Assembly (NCBI GenBank): GCA_016213065.1
Contig: JACRBV010000012.1
Span: 1-38,880, forward strand
DNA length: 38,880 bases
Reading direction: 5' to 3'
Source of the DNA: Deltaproteobacteria bacterium
Lineage (GTDB): Bacteria > UBA10199 > SPLOWO2-01-44-7
The translations under genes and the position numbers were made by a program. The notes below the pieces were generated by a model that ran no database searches, was not told the DNA's origin, and was given only the letters and a program-made list of their open reading frames with translations. Shown piece by piece: positions 37,697 to 38,880 of this stretch; positions within the stretch are counted from its first letter, which is position 1; every line of letters begins with the position of its first letter.

Positions 37697-38880
37697 TCAA
37701 GAATTTTCTGCAAACGCTTCATATGCCAATGCCGCGCCTTTTATGCCATCGAAGAAATTGGGGAGGGACATTTTTTCGTTGGGGGAATGGACGCGGTCAT
37801 CGGGAAGTCCAAGACCTATGAGCACCACCGGCACTTTTAAAACCGACTGAAAAACGGCGGCGATGGGAATGGAAGCACCAAGTCTTTTGAAAACCATCTT
37901 TTCCCCCAACGCAGTTTCGTAGGCCTTGGCGGTTTTTTGAACAAAGAAATTTTCCCTCTCCACATGGAACGGAATTCCGGAAGAGTGCGTATGCACCTCC
38001 ACTTTCACGCCATCCACGGCGAGTGATTGAACATAATTCACAAACAGCTTTTCGATTTTTTTGGGATCTTGATTGGCCACGAGCCGGATGCTGACCTTGG
38101 CGCCTGCCTTGGATGGAATAATGGTCTTCGATCCGACTCCTTCATACCCACCCCACATGCCGCAAATATCAAGGGTTGGCCGGCACCAGTTTGTTTCCAC
38201 GGGGCTGAATGTTCCTTCCGAAATCAGGCGTGAAACTCCGGCACCTTCCGCCACTTTATTCGCATCAAAAGGAAGGGCGGCGATATCTTTTTTTTCGTCC
38301 GACGCCATGGGTTTTACATCGTCGTAAAAACCCGGAATCAAAATTTCTTCTTTCTCATTTTTAAGTTTCGATAAAATCCAACTTAAAGATTGAAGAGGAT
38401 TGCGCACCATGCCGCCGTAAAGACCGGAATGTAAATCATGCGAAGGGCCCGTGACATTAATTTCAAAATAGCAAAGTCCTTTGAGAGAATAGGAAATGGC
38501 CGGGCGCTCGCTGTCAAACCAGTCTGTGTCGCTGATCATCACGGCGTCGCAGGCCAAAAATTTTCCATGCTCGCGAACATATTTGTCAATCCCCTCTCCA
38601 CCCACCTCTTCCTCCCCTTCCAAAACAACTTTGATGTTGACGGGGAGTTTCCCGACCGTTTTCAGATAGGCTTCCATCGCGCAGATGTGGCTGAAATGCT
38701 GACCCTTGTTGTCCGAGGAACCGCGGGCAAATAAATTATCGCCAACAATCGTGGGTTCAACCGGCGGCGTTTTCCAAAGATCAAGGGGTTCGGGCGGTTG
38801 TACATCATAGTGGCCATATATAAGGATGGTGGGTTTGCCCGGTGCATGAAGCCAGTCGCCATAAACCAGAGGATATCCGC
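37697..38880 (-). CDS. M20-family peptidase (dipeptidase-like), N-terminus outside window
   Basis: The reading frame is open at the right edge, so the N-terminus is missing; about 393 residues are visible. Metal-site motifs are YGHYDVQP, the bridging Asp in ARGSSDNKG, and EGEEEVGG with the catalytic Glu. SYSLKGLCYFEINVTGPSHDLHSG in the dimerisation lid matches the CNDP/dipeptidase branch of M20. The C-terminal G-L-P-D-D-R-V-H-S-P-N-E contains the last His ligand. The enzyme probably cleaves dipeptides in the cytoplasm, and the peptide importer elsewhere in the window could supply substrates. It ends 10 bp before tRNA-Leu. Confidence 0.93.
   Translation of the reverse strand, partial: GYPLVYGDWLHAPGKPTILIYGHYDVQPPEPLDLWKTPPVEPTIVGDNLFARGSSDNKGQHFSHICAMEAYLKTVGKLPVNIKVVLEGEEEVGGEGIDKYVREHGKFLACDAVMISDTDWFDSERPAISYSLKGLCYFEINVTGPSHDLHSGLYGGMVRNPLQSLSWILSKLKNEKEEILIPGFYDDVKPMASDEKKDIAALPFDANKVAEGAGVSRLISEGTFSPVETNWCRPTLDICGMWGGYEGVGSKTIIPSKAGAKVSIRLVANQDPKKIEKLFVNYVQSLAVDGVKVEVHTHSSGIPFHVERENFFVQKTAKAYETALGEKMVFKRLGASIPIAAVFQSVLKVPVVLIGLGLPDDRVHSPNEKMSLPNFFDGIKGAALAYEAFAENS

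Overview
The window looks like a chromosomal segment of a Gram-negative bacterium of moderate GC. Lipobox lipoproteins, Sec signal peptides, trigger factor-ClpP-ClpX-Lon and a full-length GyrA all fit a deltaproteobacterial-grade lineage. That placement is an inference from gene content and order, not a demonstrated taxonomy. Nearly all core genes from about 8.5 kb onward lie on the minus strand.

Layout. 1-1.4 kb: the C-terminal part of a sensor kinase with a degenerate H-box, facing an overlapping minus-strand trio (YacG-type zinc protein and two paralogous small membrane proteins). 1.4-4.1 kb: an accessory stretch with a Phd/VapC-type toxin-antitoxin pair, a Fic protein with an AbiEi-like N-terminal region, two 5' fragments of tRNA-Gly and a cluster of small hairpins, ending at an intact tRNA-Gly(CCC). 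4.1-8.3 kb: a class I (tagatose-bisphosphate type) aldolase, a four-helix membrane protein, a P5C dehydrogenase-like enzyme and a translationally coupled secreted protein of unknown function. 8.5-12.9 kb: ndk and gyrA. gyrA carries a 476-residue intein with an HNH-type endonuclease region and a tandem Trp/Asp-Pro repeat. 13.1-16.3 kb: an HU gene followed by a toxin-antitoxin island of three two-gene modules. The modules are punctuated by three identical terminators and the island is bounded by inverted copies of a 53-54 bp palindromic element.

16.3-23.4 kb: a peptide/nickel-type ABC importer operon (binding lipoprotein, two permeases, two ATPases) led by a TPR lipoprotein. 23.5-29.9 kb: tig-clpP-clpX-lon followed by a TlyA-type methyltransferase that lacks its S4 domain. 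30-37 kb: the arginine cluster argC-argJ-argB-argD-argG-argH, with argF absent. 37-38.9 kb: a GNAT acetyltransferase, tRNA-Leu(TAG) and an M20 peptidase cut by the window end.

The housekeeping genes show tight operon structure (ATGA overlaps at argG/argH, TPR/binding protein, P5C dehydrogenase/secreted protein). The most unusual features are the GyrA intein and its repeat array, the terminator-punctuated toxin-antitoxin island, the tRNA-Gly half-gene copies next to VapC and Fic, and the many palindromic elements, some of which sit on translation start sites.
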